From Vulcanisaeta souniana JCM 11219 (GTDB lineage: Archaea > Thermoproteota > Thermoprotei > Thermoproteales > Thermocladiaceae), in contig NZ_AP026830.1 of assembly GCF_026000775.1 (NCBI RefSeq), positions 2,069,056 through 2,133,055 on the forward strand: a DNA stretch of 64,000 nt. Reading direction: 5' to 3'. The notes under the pieces are model-generated. The model did no database searches, was not told the DNA's origin, and saw only the letters and a list, made by a program, of their open reading frames with translations. Below are positions 1-8,831 of the stretch, in pieces; within the stretch, counting starts at the first letter, position 1, and each line of letters begins with the position of its first letter. The translations under genes were made by a program, and so were the position numbers.

Positions 1-1235
1 GATAATAGATATGTATATACATTGGATGAGGCGAGTAGGTAGTAAATGAGGGAGATGTACATTATCCATGCAATGAACCTGACAATGCCAATCCAAGTCG
101 CCCTGGTCCTAGTTGGGTATAGTTCTGGTTCGAGGAGCACCCTAACGGCCCAACCAAACTCACTAAATACCATGTTTAGAAATAGTAGTGCATAGAATAT
201 GGTAAGCGATGAGCTCATTTGATTACTGACTATTTTTCCATAGATCAGGAATATTGGGATCATGGTCAATAGGCCACCTAGGTATGAGAGCAGTGTGAAT
301 GTTTTTCTACTCAGTCTATCAACAATAAAACCAATGAGACCAGCTATGGAGGCACCCACGTTAGCCCACAGCAACACCTGCGTTGCTAAGACCTCATTGC
401 TAGAGGTGGGTAATGATGGGAGGTACACTATGTAGTAAGCCATCAAACCATACGTGGTCAATTGAGACACTCCAAGGAGTGATAATATGAGTGTTCTAAA
501 CCATAATGGCGGGAACTTAATACCCTGAGTCGGAGTTTCCGTTAAAGTGTATGTCAATCCGTACTCGCTGGCCACTCGTTCAGCTTCACTGACCCTACCC
601 TTGGCAAGTAACCACCTGACTGATTCAGGGGTTATTAACCTGATTATCACCGTTGCAATTAGGGTAATAACTGCAGCACTGATCATAGTGCCTGTGGCGG
701 ATAACTGTGAACTGCGCAATAGGGCAATTAGGAGGATTGCGGATGCTATTGCAGCTCCAACATTGTCAAAGTTAGTTATTAAAACAATTGCGGCACCCCT
801 TTTATTATGAGGCATTAATTCCGTGGCGGCGGCTAACGCTGGTGGTTCCTCACCACCGACACCGATTTCTGCCAAGGCATACGACACTATGAATAATAAA
901 AAAGCACTCGACCCGGGCACAACCCTTGATAAGTATATGGACAAGCCCATGCCCAGTAATCCCGCGGTGTATAACGACATCGTGTATACATATATGCCCC
1001 TCCTACCAACGACATCTGCTAGCCTACCCATGAAAACATTACCTACCATTAGGAATACAGGGCCCATGGCCGCGGAAACAGGAATGAGGAACCTAGGTAT
1101 ATAACTAGAGAAGTAGTAAAGGGTCATTACGCCACTGGTGGTTACGAAACCCCATATTAAGAACGTTAATGAATAACTCATAAACATCGCATAGTGAATC
1201 CCCGAAAATCTCACAGCCTCCTGTGAGCTGTCCAT
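1..1235 (-). CDS. MFS transporter, sugar-porter-like (partial, runs off left edge)
   Basis: The minus strand is open from an ATG at 1235 to the first base of the window, about 411 codons with no stop. The translation is hydrophobic with many membrane segments. Near residue 64 it has GRLADVVGRRG, the loop 2-3 signature of the major facilitator superfamily, and mid-protein PESVRWLLAKGR, the central-loop PESPRWL signature of sugar-porter-like members. It should carry a small organic solute across the membrane by ion coupling; the substrate cannot be read. The C-terminus lies outside the window. A related transporter sits at 46286-47644. Confidence 0.85.
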   Translation of the reverse strand, partial: MDSSQEAVRFSGIHYAMFMSYSLTFLIWGFVTTSGVMTLYYFSSYIPRFLIPVSAAMGPVFLMVGNVFMGRLADVVGRRGIYVYTMSLYTAGLLGMGLSIYLSRVVPGSSAFLLFIVSYALAEIGVGGEEPPALAAATELMPHNKRGAAIVLITNFDNVGAAIASAILLIALLRSSQLSATGTMISAAVITLIATVIIRLITPESVRWLLAKGRVSEAERVASEYGLTYTLTETPTQGIKFPPLWFRTLILSLLGVSQLTTYGLMAYYIVYLPSLPTSSNEVLATQVLLWANVGASIAGLIGFIVDRLSRKTFTLLSYLGGLLTMIPIFLIYGKIVSNQMSSSLTIFYALLFLNMVFSEFGWAVRVLLEPELYPTRTRATWIGIVRFIAWIMYISLIYYLLASSNVYTYLL

Positions 1236-1543
1236 ATCAATCAACCTGTTATTGTTAATTAATAACTAAGTTATTTTTAAGGATTACTCAAAACCTAAAA
1301 TTAAATTAATAGTTCCTGGTCTCATTGATGCACCTGGTACTTTGTATTAAATACCATGAGTAAAGCCACTGGAAAGATCATTTAATTACCAAGAGGCTCC
1401 TTATTCGTGATTAACTAAATAAGCCCCCTAAATAATAAAACCATGAACGCGAAAACCAACATCCTAAGGTAAGTGGAGGGTCAGGTAATTTACAGGTATC
1501 CTTGTTCGGAATATAATTTATCTCCTAAGGATGCTTGGTATCG
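1236..1543. other. Intergenic stretch, no gene seen
   Basis: About 300 bases between the transporter start and the L18 stop codon. It is AT-rich with short stop-riddled frames only. I see no tRNA, repeat or convincing small ORF. The part next to 1235 must hold the transporter promoter. Confidence 0.5.
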
Positions 1544-2182
1544 TCATTCCTCCGTTTCCTGTGGTATTTCTATGTTTAATCTCTTAAACCAACCCATGTA
1601 ATAATTCTTTATCTTATTCCTAACCTCATCAACATGCTTTGGTAAGTCCATAGGTTCAAGCCCCTTAGCAAGATACTGAGAAAAGCGTGCTTTATATAGG
1701 TCTTCGTTCTCGCCCTTAAGCTTCTCGGCATACTCAGCAATGTGTTTACCCTCTGCCCTATCATCTTCAGGAAGTATATCCTCACTATGCGGTACTTCAA
1801 GCCCAGCATCAATTGCGCCCTTCAGTACAGTAAAAATGCGGGTGCCCTTGATGGGCCTGTGAAGCCCAATATCGAGTATGACCTTCTTAATGCCCTTTAA
1901 TAATGCCTTATAACCAATTATTAAACCCACTAGGTATGCACTCGGTGTGTCCTTCAAGCCTCCCTTCCAACCGAAGCCCGGTAACTCCTTGGATGTGGCG
2001 CTCACGATAACCTCATCACCCATTACCCTGGGCACAACGACCTGGGCAATTATGTACCTATTCGTCCTCCTAACAACAAGCCTAGGCAAACCACTCTTAA
2101 TCATCTCCCTACGCCTGTAGTAATTAGTCTTGCCCTCCCTTCTACGCCTAAACTTAACCTTGTAATGACCAGTCCTTGCCAT
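1544..2182 (-). CDS. rpl18: 50S ribosomal protein L18 (uL18)
   Basis: A 212-residue protein starting [20 protein letters not shown], the usual start of archaeal L18. The central part ([15 protein letters not shown], then [14 protein letters not shown]) matches the 5S rRNA-binding core. The C-terminal extension is the one seen in archaeal and eukaryotic L18/L5. It binds 5S rRNA in the large subunit. It follows L19e in the same direction with 59 bases between, the usual archaeal L19e-L18 order. Confidence 0.95.
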   Translation of the reverse strand: MARTGHYKVKFRRRREGKTNYYRRREMIKSGLPRLVVRRTNRYIIAQVVVPRVMGDEVIVSATSKELPGFGWKGGLKDTPSAYLVGLIIGYKALLKGIKKVILDIGLHRPIKGTRIFTVLKGAIDAGLEVPHSEDILPEDDRAEGKHIAEYAEKLKGENEDLYKARFSQYLAKGLEPMDLPKHVDEVRNKIKNYYMGWFKRLNIEIPQETEE

Positions 2183-2241
2183 GTTCGTAAAGCCAAGAAT
2201 ATAATTACTTAATAAGCATTTCTAGGATAGGGGTATATGTT

Positions 2242-2691
2242 TTACCGTTGTTGCTTAATAATGTTATTACTTACTAAATACGCCTTGAGTGAGGCTACGC
2301 TGTCAAACCTGCCGCCCTTAACCTGCAGGTAGAGCTCCCTCCAGGTCCTCGCATCAATCAATCCCATTCTCTTCAACGAACTCAAGTACCTCCTCATAGC
2401 CCTAATTTTTCCCTTCCAAACCTCCTTAGGATCAAGCCTTGCATACTTACTACCCCTCCTACTACCAACACCCCTTCTCCTACCTTTTCTTCTCTTCTCA
2501 TGCAGCTCACGCCACCTACCCCTACTAACACCCCTGGCATACTCAGCGTATATCAAACCCTCCTTAATCAAAGCCCTAACATCAGCCTTTGTGGTAACCT
2601 CCTCAAGCCTATCAAGAGCCTCAGGGCTAATCCTAACCCGTGATTCGCCAACGCCAAGTACCTCAGCGGCCAATTTCTTAACGTCAACCAT
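2242..2691 (-). CDS. rpl19e: 50S ribosomal protein L19e
   Basis: A 149-residue, very basic protein. The N-terminal MVDVKKLAAEVLGVGESRVR and the internal SRGRWRELHEKRRKGRRRG are hallmarks of eL19; length is normal. It is a structural protein of the archaeal large subunit. It is the upstream gene of the L19e-L18 pair. No other ribosomal operon members follow on the 5' side. Confidence 0.95.
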   Translation of the reverse strand: MVDVKKLAAEVLGVGESRVRISPEALDRLEEVTTKADVRALIKEGLIYAEYARGVSRGRWRELHEKRRKGRRRGVGSRRGSKYARLDPKEVWKGKIRAMRRYLSSLKRMGLIDARTWRELYLQVKGGRFDSVASLKAYLVSNNIIKQQR

Positions 2692-2799
2692 CAGTGGCTT
2701 GTTGCAAACGCGGTTTTTAAGTGTTTACTTAACGCATTTGCTCCCATGCCTAATATGCTATGTATGTGTATTATGCTATTAGTATTTGGGTAGGCATTA

Positions 2800-2964
2800 A
2801 TGTGTTCAATCGACGAGCTTATTGCCTTGGCTGGTGATAGGTTGAGTGTTGGTTATATTGGGTCTATGAGGTTTATGGATGTTAAGGCTGTTAGGGGTAA
2901 CTTGAGGCTTGGTGGCTATATGCTGCTTAAGGTTCACGGTAATTTAGATGTGGCGCCTAAGTGA
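2800..2964 (+). CDS. Small hypothetical protein (54 aa)
   Basis: An ATG at 2800 opens 54 codons ending TGA at 2962-2964: MCSIDELIALAGDRLSVG and later LRLGGYMLLKVHGNLD. It looks like a short helical soluble protein. The first part vaguely recalls the start of PaREP1-type crenarchaeal repeat proteins, so it may be a truncated copy; this is weak. The rest of 2692-3195 shows nothing else. Confidence 0.3.
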   Translation: MCSIDELIALAGDRLSVGYIGSMRFMDVKAVRGNLRLGGYMLLKVHGNLDVAPK

Positions 2965-3195
2965 CGGCATTAACACCGTCACCAACAATTGCCGAATTAA
3001 CGAGTGAGTTAGCCCTTGGGTTAATTGAAGGATTAAAAACCATAATCAAAGGCCACAGCACGGCGATTGAAGGACATAGTAAGTCTGTTCTGTATAGCAC
3101 TTATAATTTAATATAATCTAACATTAACAAAGAAGGATCGCCATAATTCTCGTTAATAGTTTTACCTTACTTAAAATAACATTACCTGAAGCTTA

Positions 3196-4212
3196 CTATG
3201 GCGCGAGCAGTACTTTGCCCGCTCTATCCTCAGCCTTAAACATGGTATCGAATGCCTCCCTAACCCTGTCAAGGCTCATTTTTGAGTAGATTGGTGCCTT
3301 GATCCTGCGTTTACTTAGCAGGTCAAGTAGCTTAATGAGCTCGGCCCTGGTACCACCCGTTGAGCCTATTACGGCGACTTCCCTTGAATAGAGTGACGGT
3401 AGGCTAAGTGTAACATCACCACCAGTTAGTGCGCCCGCCGTTACCCACCTACCGTAACGGGCAACCAATTGGAAGCTTAGGTTCCAGGTTGCTTGACCAA
3501 CGGCATCGACCACTAAGTCGGCGCCAAGCCCATTACTTAACTCGTTCACTAAGGTTTGGACCTCCTCCGGCGTCACTACGTAATCAGCGCCTAGCTCCAT
3601 CAATGCGCCCTTGACCTTGCTTGCCTTACGGCTTACCGCGATTACGACAGCACTGGCCAGTTTTGTGAATTGAACGGCATAGCTACCCACGTTACCCGTG
3701 GCCCCGAACACAACGACCAACTCACCAGGCTTTACACCAGCCCTATCAAAGACCATATGCCAGGCGGTTAATGCACCGACGGGTAGTGTCGCCGCCTCAT
3801 CGAGACCGACACCCCTTGGTATTTTTAATACATTGGTGGTAGGTACCACGGCATATTCCGCGAATCCGCCATTAGTGACAACGCCTATTAACCCGCTATT
3901 CACGCACAATTCCTCATGGCCAACCAGGCAATACCTGCAGGTGCCATCGAATAACCTGTTATAGATCACAACTTCATCACCAACACCGACACCTCTAACA
4001 TTGGAGCCGACCTCCTCAATCACACCAACAAACTCCGCACCCGGTATATGCGGCATTGGCTTACCACCCCTATTAATTGTGAAGTAGTCCACTGGGTTAA
4101 CACCCGCATACTTAACACGCACCAACACCTCATTCGGACTAGGCCTTGGCACCTCAACATCCATCACACGCACATTCTCCATGCCAGGCCTATCGAAGAC
4201 AACAGCACGCAT
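3196..4212 (-). CDS. Medium-chain alcohol dehydrogenase / quinone reductase family oxidoreductase
   Basis: A 338-residue MDR-family protein. The N-terminal GroES-like domain has KYAGVNPVDYF and an acidic IPGAEFVGVIEEVG strand. A Cys-rich lobe (GTCRYCLVGHEELC) matches the structural-zinc region but has only three cysteines. The Rossmann nucleotide motif is VFGATGNVGSYAVQ. It should oxidise or reduce an alcohol, aldehyde or enone with NAD(P)H. The catalytic-zinc Cys near residue 40 is Asn-Pro here, as in quinone-reductase-like members, so an enone or quinone reductase is possible. Confidence 0.85.
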   Translation of the reverse strand: MRAVVFDRPGMENVRVMDVEVPRPSPNEVLVRVKYAGVNPVDYFTINRGGKPMPHIPGAEFVGVIEEVGSNVRGVGVGDEVVIYNRLFDGTCRYCLVGHEELCVNSGLIGVVTNGGFAEYAVVPTTNVLKIPRGVGLDEAATLPVGALTAWHMVFDRAGVKPGELVVVFGATGNVGSYAVQFTKLASAVVIAVSRKASKVKGALMELGADYVVTPEEVQTLVNELSNGLGADLVVDAVGQATWNLSFQLVARYGRWVTAGALTGGDVTLSLPSLYSREVAVIGSTGGTRAELIKLLDLLSKRRIKAPIYSKMSLDRVREAFDTMFKAEDRAGKVLLAP

Positions 4213-4260
4213 CGTATTATTTCGTAACCAACCATAATTTAAAGTAGTATGCGGCAGTTT

Positions 4261-5106
4261 TCAAATCCTCGACACACGCAGTATGGTGTAAATGCCCATC
4301 GCTGCCGTGGCCGCGGCAACCGTGAGCTTAATATGGCGTTCTGGGAGCCTTCTTTGGGTAATTGTACCTAAGTAAATGCCAATCATTCCCCCAAGGCCCA
4401 TGGATAATCCATTAATTACGTCAGGTGGATAACCAAGGTACGCGTATGATAGCACCCCAATGAGGGATACTACCAAGGTTACCATTAGCGTTGGTCCCGA
4501 GACTATATAGGCTGGTAACCCCATGGGGCCTATCAATATTGGTGACAGTATTGATGCACCGCCTATGCCATAGGCACCGCTTGCCATGCCTACCAATACT
4601 GTAATAATCACCAATAATATGGTGTTGACCCTGTAGGTGTTGCTTTTGTTCGTTGTTATGACCAGCGATGTCTTGTCACGGCTGCACCGCACTACAGTCT
4701 CATATGTGCGGACCCGCCTTATAAGTAAAGTGCTACTTAAGATAAGTTCCGCGGCTAATGCCAGTAGTACGGCGCCCATGAAGTAGGAGAATGTATAACC
4801 GCCGGTTAGGTAGTGTCCTCTTAACCACGTCCCCACCACAGCCCCCGCTGATGCCCCTATGACTAGGATTGACGTGAACGATGCGGCGATCCTCCTTTCA
4901 CGAAAGTACTCGTGGATGCTCAATGGTATTGAGATTAGGTTGTACAATAGATTTGTGCCGCTTATCACTGGGTTCACGGTATTAAGGATGCATGATTGTA
5001 TCGGTAGCAATAAGTAAGCTCCGGATATTCCTCCCTGAGACGTTATGAAGGATATCGCCAATGCCGCCATGAACAATTCAATTAATTGGGGCAGGTTAAT
5101 ACTCAT
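4261..5106 (-). CDS. TauE/SafE family sulfite exporter-like permease
   Basis: A 281-residue membrane protein with about eight hydrophobic segments in two halves. Each half begins with a Gly-rich helix (FITSQGGISGAYLLLP and SGAYGIGGASILSPIL), the internal repeat of the TauE/SafE (DUF81) family. Members move sulfite, sulfoacetate or other small anions out of the cell. A central hydrophilic loop separates the halves. The gene stands alone between the dehydrogenase and a decayed thioredoxin reductase, so the substrate is open. Confidence 0.8.
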   Translation of the reverse strand: MSINLPQLIELFMAALAISFITSQGGISGAYLLLPIQSCILNTVNPVISGTNLLYNLISIPLSIHEYFRERRIAASFTSILVIGASAGAVVGTWLRGHYLTGGYTFSYFMGAVLLALAAELILSSTLLIRRVRTYETVVRCSRDKTSLVITTNKSNTYRVNTILLVIITVLVGMASGAYGIGGASILSPILIGPMGLPAYIVSGPTLMVTLVVSLIGVLSYAYLGYPPDVINGLSMGLGGMIGIYLGTITQRRLPERHIKLTVAAATAAMGIYTILRVSRI

Positions 5107-5221
5107 GCAGCCTCAATTATCCTTTTATCAATAAATCGTATTAAGCTTTATTCCATGTACCTCAGAAACTTATTTTCAGGGAGGTACGGCTCTCCCTCTT
5201 TTCACCAGGTATGTTGAGCTT

Positions 5222-6180
5222 TCACCAATCCGATGCCAACTTAACCTCCTTACCTTTCCTAGCCATTACATACGAATACGCGGACAATGCCGCGATAACC
5301 CCCGCGCCGCGGCAATGACTGCCTGCTTATACGGAGATACGCATACATCCCCACCCGCAAATAAGCCCTCAGTACCTGTCCTACCATACTCATCAATCAC
5401 TATCTCACCTTTCTCATTCAACTTAACTAGATTACGCACGAAGTCCGTCTTAGCCGCATAACCGATCTCAATGAATATAGCCTTAACGGGTATCTCAAGG
5501 ACCCTCCCCGTAACCCTATCCCTCACAACCACAGACTCAACCCTACCCTTACCCTTTATTTCCACGACGTCATGCCTAGGCATTAACACTACCTTACCGC
5601 TATTAAGCACTAGGTTCATGAATCCATCATCATTCACAGGCCCATCACCGGGGAATACCCAGTAAAACCTATTACAACGTTCATCGGTATTTCGGCAACC
5701 TCATAAGCCGGTTCTCCCCAGGATATAAGCGCCACGTCCTGCCCACGGTATAATGCGGCGTCACATATCGTGCAGTAACTCACGCCCTTACCCTTAAGCT
5801 CCTGCTCACCAGGTACGCCCAAGTCCCTTGGCGTCTTGCCGAATGCTAACATCACGGCTATGCTCCTACTCATCACCACTGGCGGTTTTTACAATGAAGT
5901 CACCCTCATCAACCTTATCAAGCTTAATAACCTCATTAAACACGACCTCAGCACCGAAAACCCTAGCCTGATTCTCAACCCTCCTAACCAAGTCCAACCC
6001 TTTAATACTGATGAAGCCGGGGTAGTTCTGGACCTCATCAGTTAATGACAACTGACCTCCAATGTCCTTATTAATGACCAGGGTCTTCAACCCCTGCCTA
6101 GCGGTGTATAGCGCCGCGCTAAGCCCTACTATGCCCGCGCCTATGATTATAACGTCATAGATATCAACATCTCCATCCAT
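5222..6180 (-). pseudogene. Decayed thioredoxin reductase (frameshifted, internal deletion)
   Basis: Three overlapping minus-strand frames together spell one thioredoxin reductase. 6180-5866 has the FAD-binding IIIGAGIVGLSAALYTARQG. 5879-5634 has LGVPGEQE and the redox pair in VSYCTICDA (CxxC). 5637-5266 has the second FAD motif GLFAGGDV. Frame changes fall near 5870, near 5637 and near 5300; after the last, a third frame reads a normal C-terminus to a stop at 5222. The NADPH-binding segment after the CxxC is clearly shorter than normal. With three breaks and a deletion this is a real pseudogene and not one sequencing error. Confidence 0.85.
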
Positions 6181-6309
6181 CGGTATTGCGGCTTAATCCT
6201 GTTTATAAATCCTCTTTACATGTTCAATGAAAATATTGATTTTTTATACATATAATCAGTAATTATTTATAAGTATTTTTAATTAGAAATATAACGAGAT
6301 AACGCAGAA

Positions 6310-7188
6310 TCACAGTGGCTTAACCTCGTACTTACCATCGGGGTAGACAATCGCCCTGGCCCTCCTTGTCGCCCAGCAGGAGAAGACTATACCTATTGCG
6401 AAGGTTGCCGGGTGCCTATATGTATACTCAATGTGGACGTCTAATGCCGTTACCTTACCCCCGGTTCCATGAGCACCAATGCCCAGTTTGTTAATGGCAT
6501 CAAGTAGTGCATCTTCGATCTTCGCAATATCAGGATTACTATTCCTAGAACCAACAGGTCTCAGTACTGCCGCCTTCTTACCAAGCTTTGCCGCAACGTC
6601 TAGGTTGGAACCAATACCAATACCGACAATGACCGGTGGGCATGGCATTGGCCCTGCATCTATCACTGCATTGAGTACGAGCTCGGGTAGTCTTTCCCAA
6701 GCATTACCTGGTGGCACCACGAAGGCTTTACTGGGCAGTTCAGTGCCACCACCCTTTGGTGTATAGATAAGCTCTAGGTGATCCCCATCAACTAACTCAA
6801 CGTCAAAAACCGGTATTCCGATCCCGGTATTATCCCCTGGGTTTTTCTCCGTCAGCGGATCCACGGAGTTAGACCTTAATGGTAATTCCTTAGTAACTTC
6901 CCTAACGGCCTCCGTAAGAATTGGGAATAATTTACTCCTGATTGGGAATCCATCGCCTAACTTTATGAAGAATGTTGGGACTCCAGTATCCTGGCAAACG
7001 GCAGCCGTGTACTTCTGTGCTAGCTCAATATTGGTTAATATTGCGTTCAGCTGAACCTTGCTTGGTTCATGTACCTCAATCCTAACGGCATTCCTTAATG
7101 CATTAACTACGTCCTCTGCTGGCGACACACTTGCCATCCTCACTATTTTCTTCGCTGCATCCTTTATTGCATCCTCAAGGCTTGGCAT
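6310..7188 (-). CDS. fumA: Class I fumarate hydratase, alpha (N-terminal) subunit
   Basis: A 292-residue protein of the Fe-S hydro-lyase alpha family. It has CQDTGVPTFFIKLG, with the first cluster Cys, and a later GPMPCPPVIVGIGIGSNLD with the second. The third Cys is probably in FSCWATRRA near the C-terminus. It combines with the beta subunit encoded at 7297-7920 to interconvert fumarate and malate; tartrate dehydratase is the usual alternative. The two subunit genes are divergent and share a 108-base promoter region, while most prokaryotes have them side by side in one operon. Confidence 0.9.
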   Translation of the reverse strand: MPSLEDAIKDAAKKIVRMASVSPAEDVVNALRNAVRIEVHEPSKVQLNAILTNIELAQKYTAAVCQDTGVPTFFIKLGDGFPIRSKLFPILTEAVREVTKELPLRSNSVDPLTEKNPGDNTGIGIPVFDVELVDGDHLELIYTPKGGGTELPSKAFVVPPGNAWERLPELVLNAVIDAGPMPCPPVIVGIGIGSNLDVAAKLGKKAAVLRPVGSRNSNPDIAKIEDALLDAINKLGIGAHGTGGKVTALDVHIEYTYRHPATFAIGIVFSCWATRRARAIVYPDGKYEVKPL

Positions 7189-7296
7189 GGGTGCAGTACC
7201 GATTTACTTGTATTAAAGCTTTAATCCTATGTTTGCTTATAGAAAATACTTAGGAGAATACTTAATTACACCCAGCCTGGGACTTAATTGGGGCAT

Positions 7297-7920
7297 ATGG
7301 GTACGTATCACCTTAAAACACCGATATCGGATGATGATATCATTAAATTAAGGGTTGGCGACACAATATACGTAAGTGGGGTCCTGGTCAGCGCCAGGGA
7401 TGCTGCACACGTAAGGATGATCGAATTACTGCACAAAGGCGAGAAGTTACCCGTGGACCTTAGTGGTGGCGTTATTTACCATGCAGGACCCGTGGCACTT
7501 AAGCAAGGTGATACTTGGAGGATCGTTAGTATGGGCCCAACAACGAGTGCCAGGATGGATGATTTTGAGCCGGAGGTCATTGAGAAAGCGGGTGTTAAGT
7601 TGGTCATTGGTAAGGGTGGCATGGGCTCAAAGACGACAGAGGCTATGAAGAAATATAAGGCGGCTTATGCAATATTCACAGGCGGAGCAGGCGTCCTAGC
7701 AGCCCAAGCAATAAAGAGGGTTATTGGTGTCAACTGGCTTGATCTAGGTATAGCGGAGGCAATGTGGGTTCTTGAGGTTGAGAATTTTGGGCCTTTAACG
7801 GTAATAATTGATTCATATGGTAATAATTACTATGAGGGATTAAGAAAAAGTGTTAGGGAGAAGGTTCCTGACCTAAGTAAGGAAGTCACGAATGTAATAA
7901 AGAGCGTAATTAAGATATGA
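7297..7920 (+). CDS. fumB: Class I fumarate hydratase, beta (C-terminal) subunit
   Basis: About 207 residues. YHLKTPISDDDIIKLRVGD at the start and SMGPTTSARMDDFEPEVIEK in the middle mark the Fe-S hydro-lyase beta family; KGGMGSKTTEAM is the conserved Gly-rich loop. An ATG at 7297 is preferred over an in-frame TTG at 7288. It is the partner of the divergent alpha subunit. The pair should serve the citric acid cycle or a carbon-fixation cycle. Confidence 0.9.
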   Translation: MGTYHLKTPISDDDIIKLRVGDTIYVSGVLVSARDAAHVRMIELLHKGEKLPVDLSGGVIYHAGPVALKQGDTWRIVSMGPTTSARMDDFEPEVIEKAGVKLVIGKGGMGSKTTEAMKKYKAAYAIFTGGAGVLAAQAIKRVIGVNWLDLGIAEAMWVLEVENFGPLTVIIDSYGNNYYEGLRKSVREKVPDLSKEVTNVIKSVIKI

Positions 7921-7964
7921 ATTAAGCACTGCGACGTAAAATCCTATTATTTTTCCTTACTCCC

Positions 7965-8732
7965 CTACCTTACTAGGTTTTTTACCATATCATGTTCGGT
8001 AACAATACCCATTAACCTACCGGCCTCAACGATTGGTAGGGAACTAATGTTATTCCTTCTCATGAGCTTAACGGCATCTAATACCGACGCACCGCTGTCG
8101 ATGGTTATTGGGTTATGGCTCATTAGCCTAGAGATGGGTATATCGAAGTCCACCCGTCCCCTAAGCCTATAGTACTTAATCACATGCCTCAGTATATCCT
8201 TTACTGAAACCACTCCAAGAAGCCTGTCTCCATCTGTTACTAGTAGGTGTCTAATATTATGCTTTGCCATAATGCCCATGGCGTCCTTCAATGTAGTGTC
8301 CTCACCCGCAGTAACTGGCTCCTTATTGGCTATCTCATGGATTTTATATCTGGCGAACAAGTGATCAGGCGATTTGGCAACGACATCCCTCTCAGTGATA
8401 ATACCCACTAATTCCTTCCCACTGAGTATCAGTGCAGCGTCAACATTGCTATTAGTCATTTTCTTGATCACTTCCATTGCATCATCATTTTGCGAGGCAA
8501 TAATGAACCTGTCATTACCGTACTTGTTCACGGGTTCCCTCATGGCATCATCGCCATTATTAACTAAACCGTTTATTATCCCAAGCGCAGTTAGTATAAG
8601 TCTCAATGAACCGCCCTCGAGGATAGGTATATGCCTGAACCCGTGATCAACCATGAGCTGCACCGCGGTTGTTAATTCCTCATTATGATTCATAGTCACC
8701 ACACCGCCTGTCATTAACTCATGCGCAATCAT
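7965..8732 (-). CDS. Protein with four CBS domains
   Basis: About 255 residues made of four CBS repeats and little else. Each repeat ends in a phrase of the kind VGIITERDVVAKS, LLGVVSVKDILRHV or LMGIVTEHDMVKNLV. Such proteins bind adenine nucleotides (AMP, ATP, SAM) and act as energy sensors or regulators. No catalytic domain is attached, so the target is unknown. ATG at 8732 is chosen because a TATA-like stretch lies about 26-30 bases upstream; a GTG at 8747 is also in frame. Confidence 0.85.
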   Translation of the reverse strand: MIAHELMTGGVVTMNHNEELTTAVQLMVDHGFRHIPILEGGSLRLILTALGIINGLVNNGDDAMREPVNKYGNDRFIIASQNDDAMEVIKKMTNSNVDAALILSGKELVGIITERDVVAKSPDHLFARYKIHEIANKEPVTAGEDTTLKDAMGIMAKHNIRHLLVTDGDRLLGVVSVKDILRHVIKYYRLRGRVDFDIPISRLMSHNPITIDSGASVLDAVKLMRRNNISSLPIVEAGRLMGIVTEHDMVKNLVR

Positions 8733-8831
8733 TAATAGAAATCTCACATTTCCCCAGTATAAGCATTTCTAATCATTAAACCTATATAATACAATTAGAC
8801 CCATAAGATTTATTTGAAGTTATATCAAACA

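Noticed and set aside
547-1104. Two plus-strand ORFs at the left edge
   Set aside because: They are antisense to a convincing MFS transporter that is open on the minus strand from 1235 to the edge.
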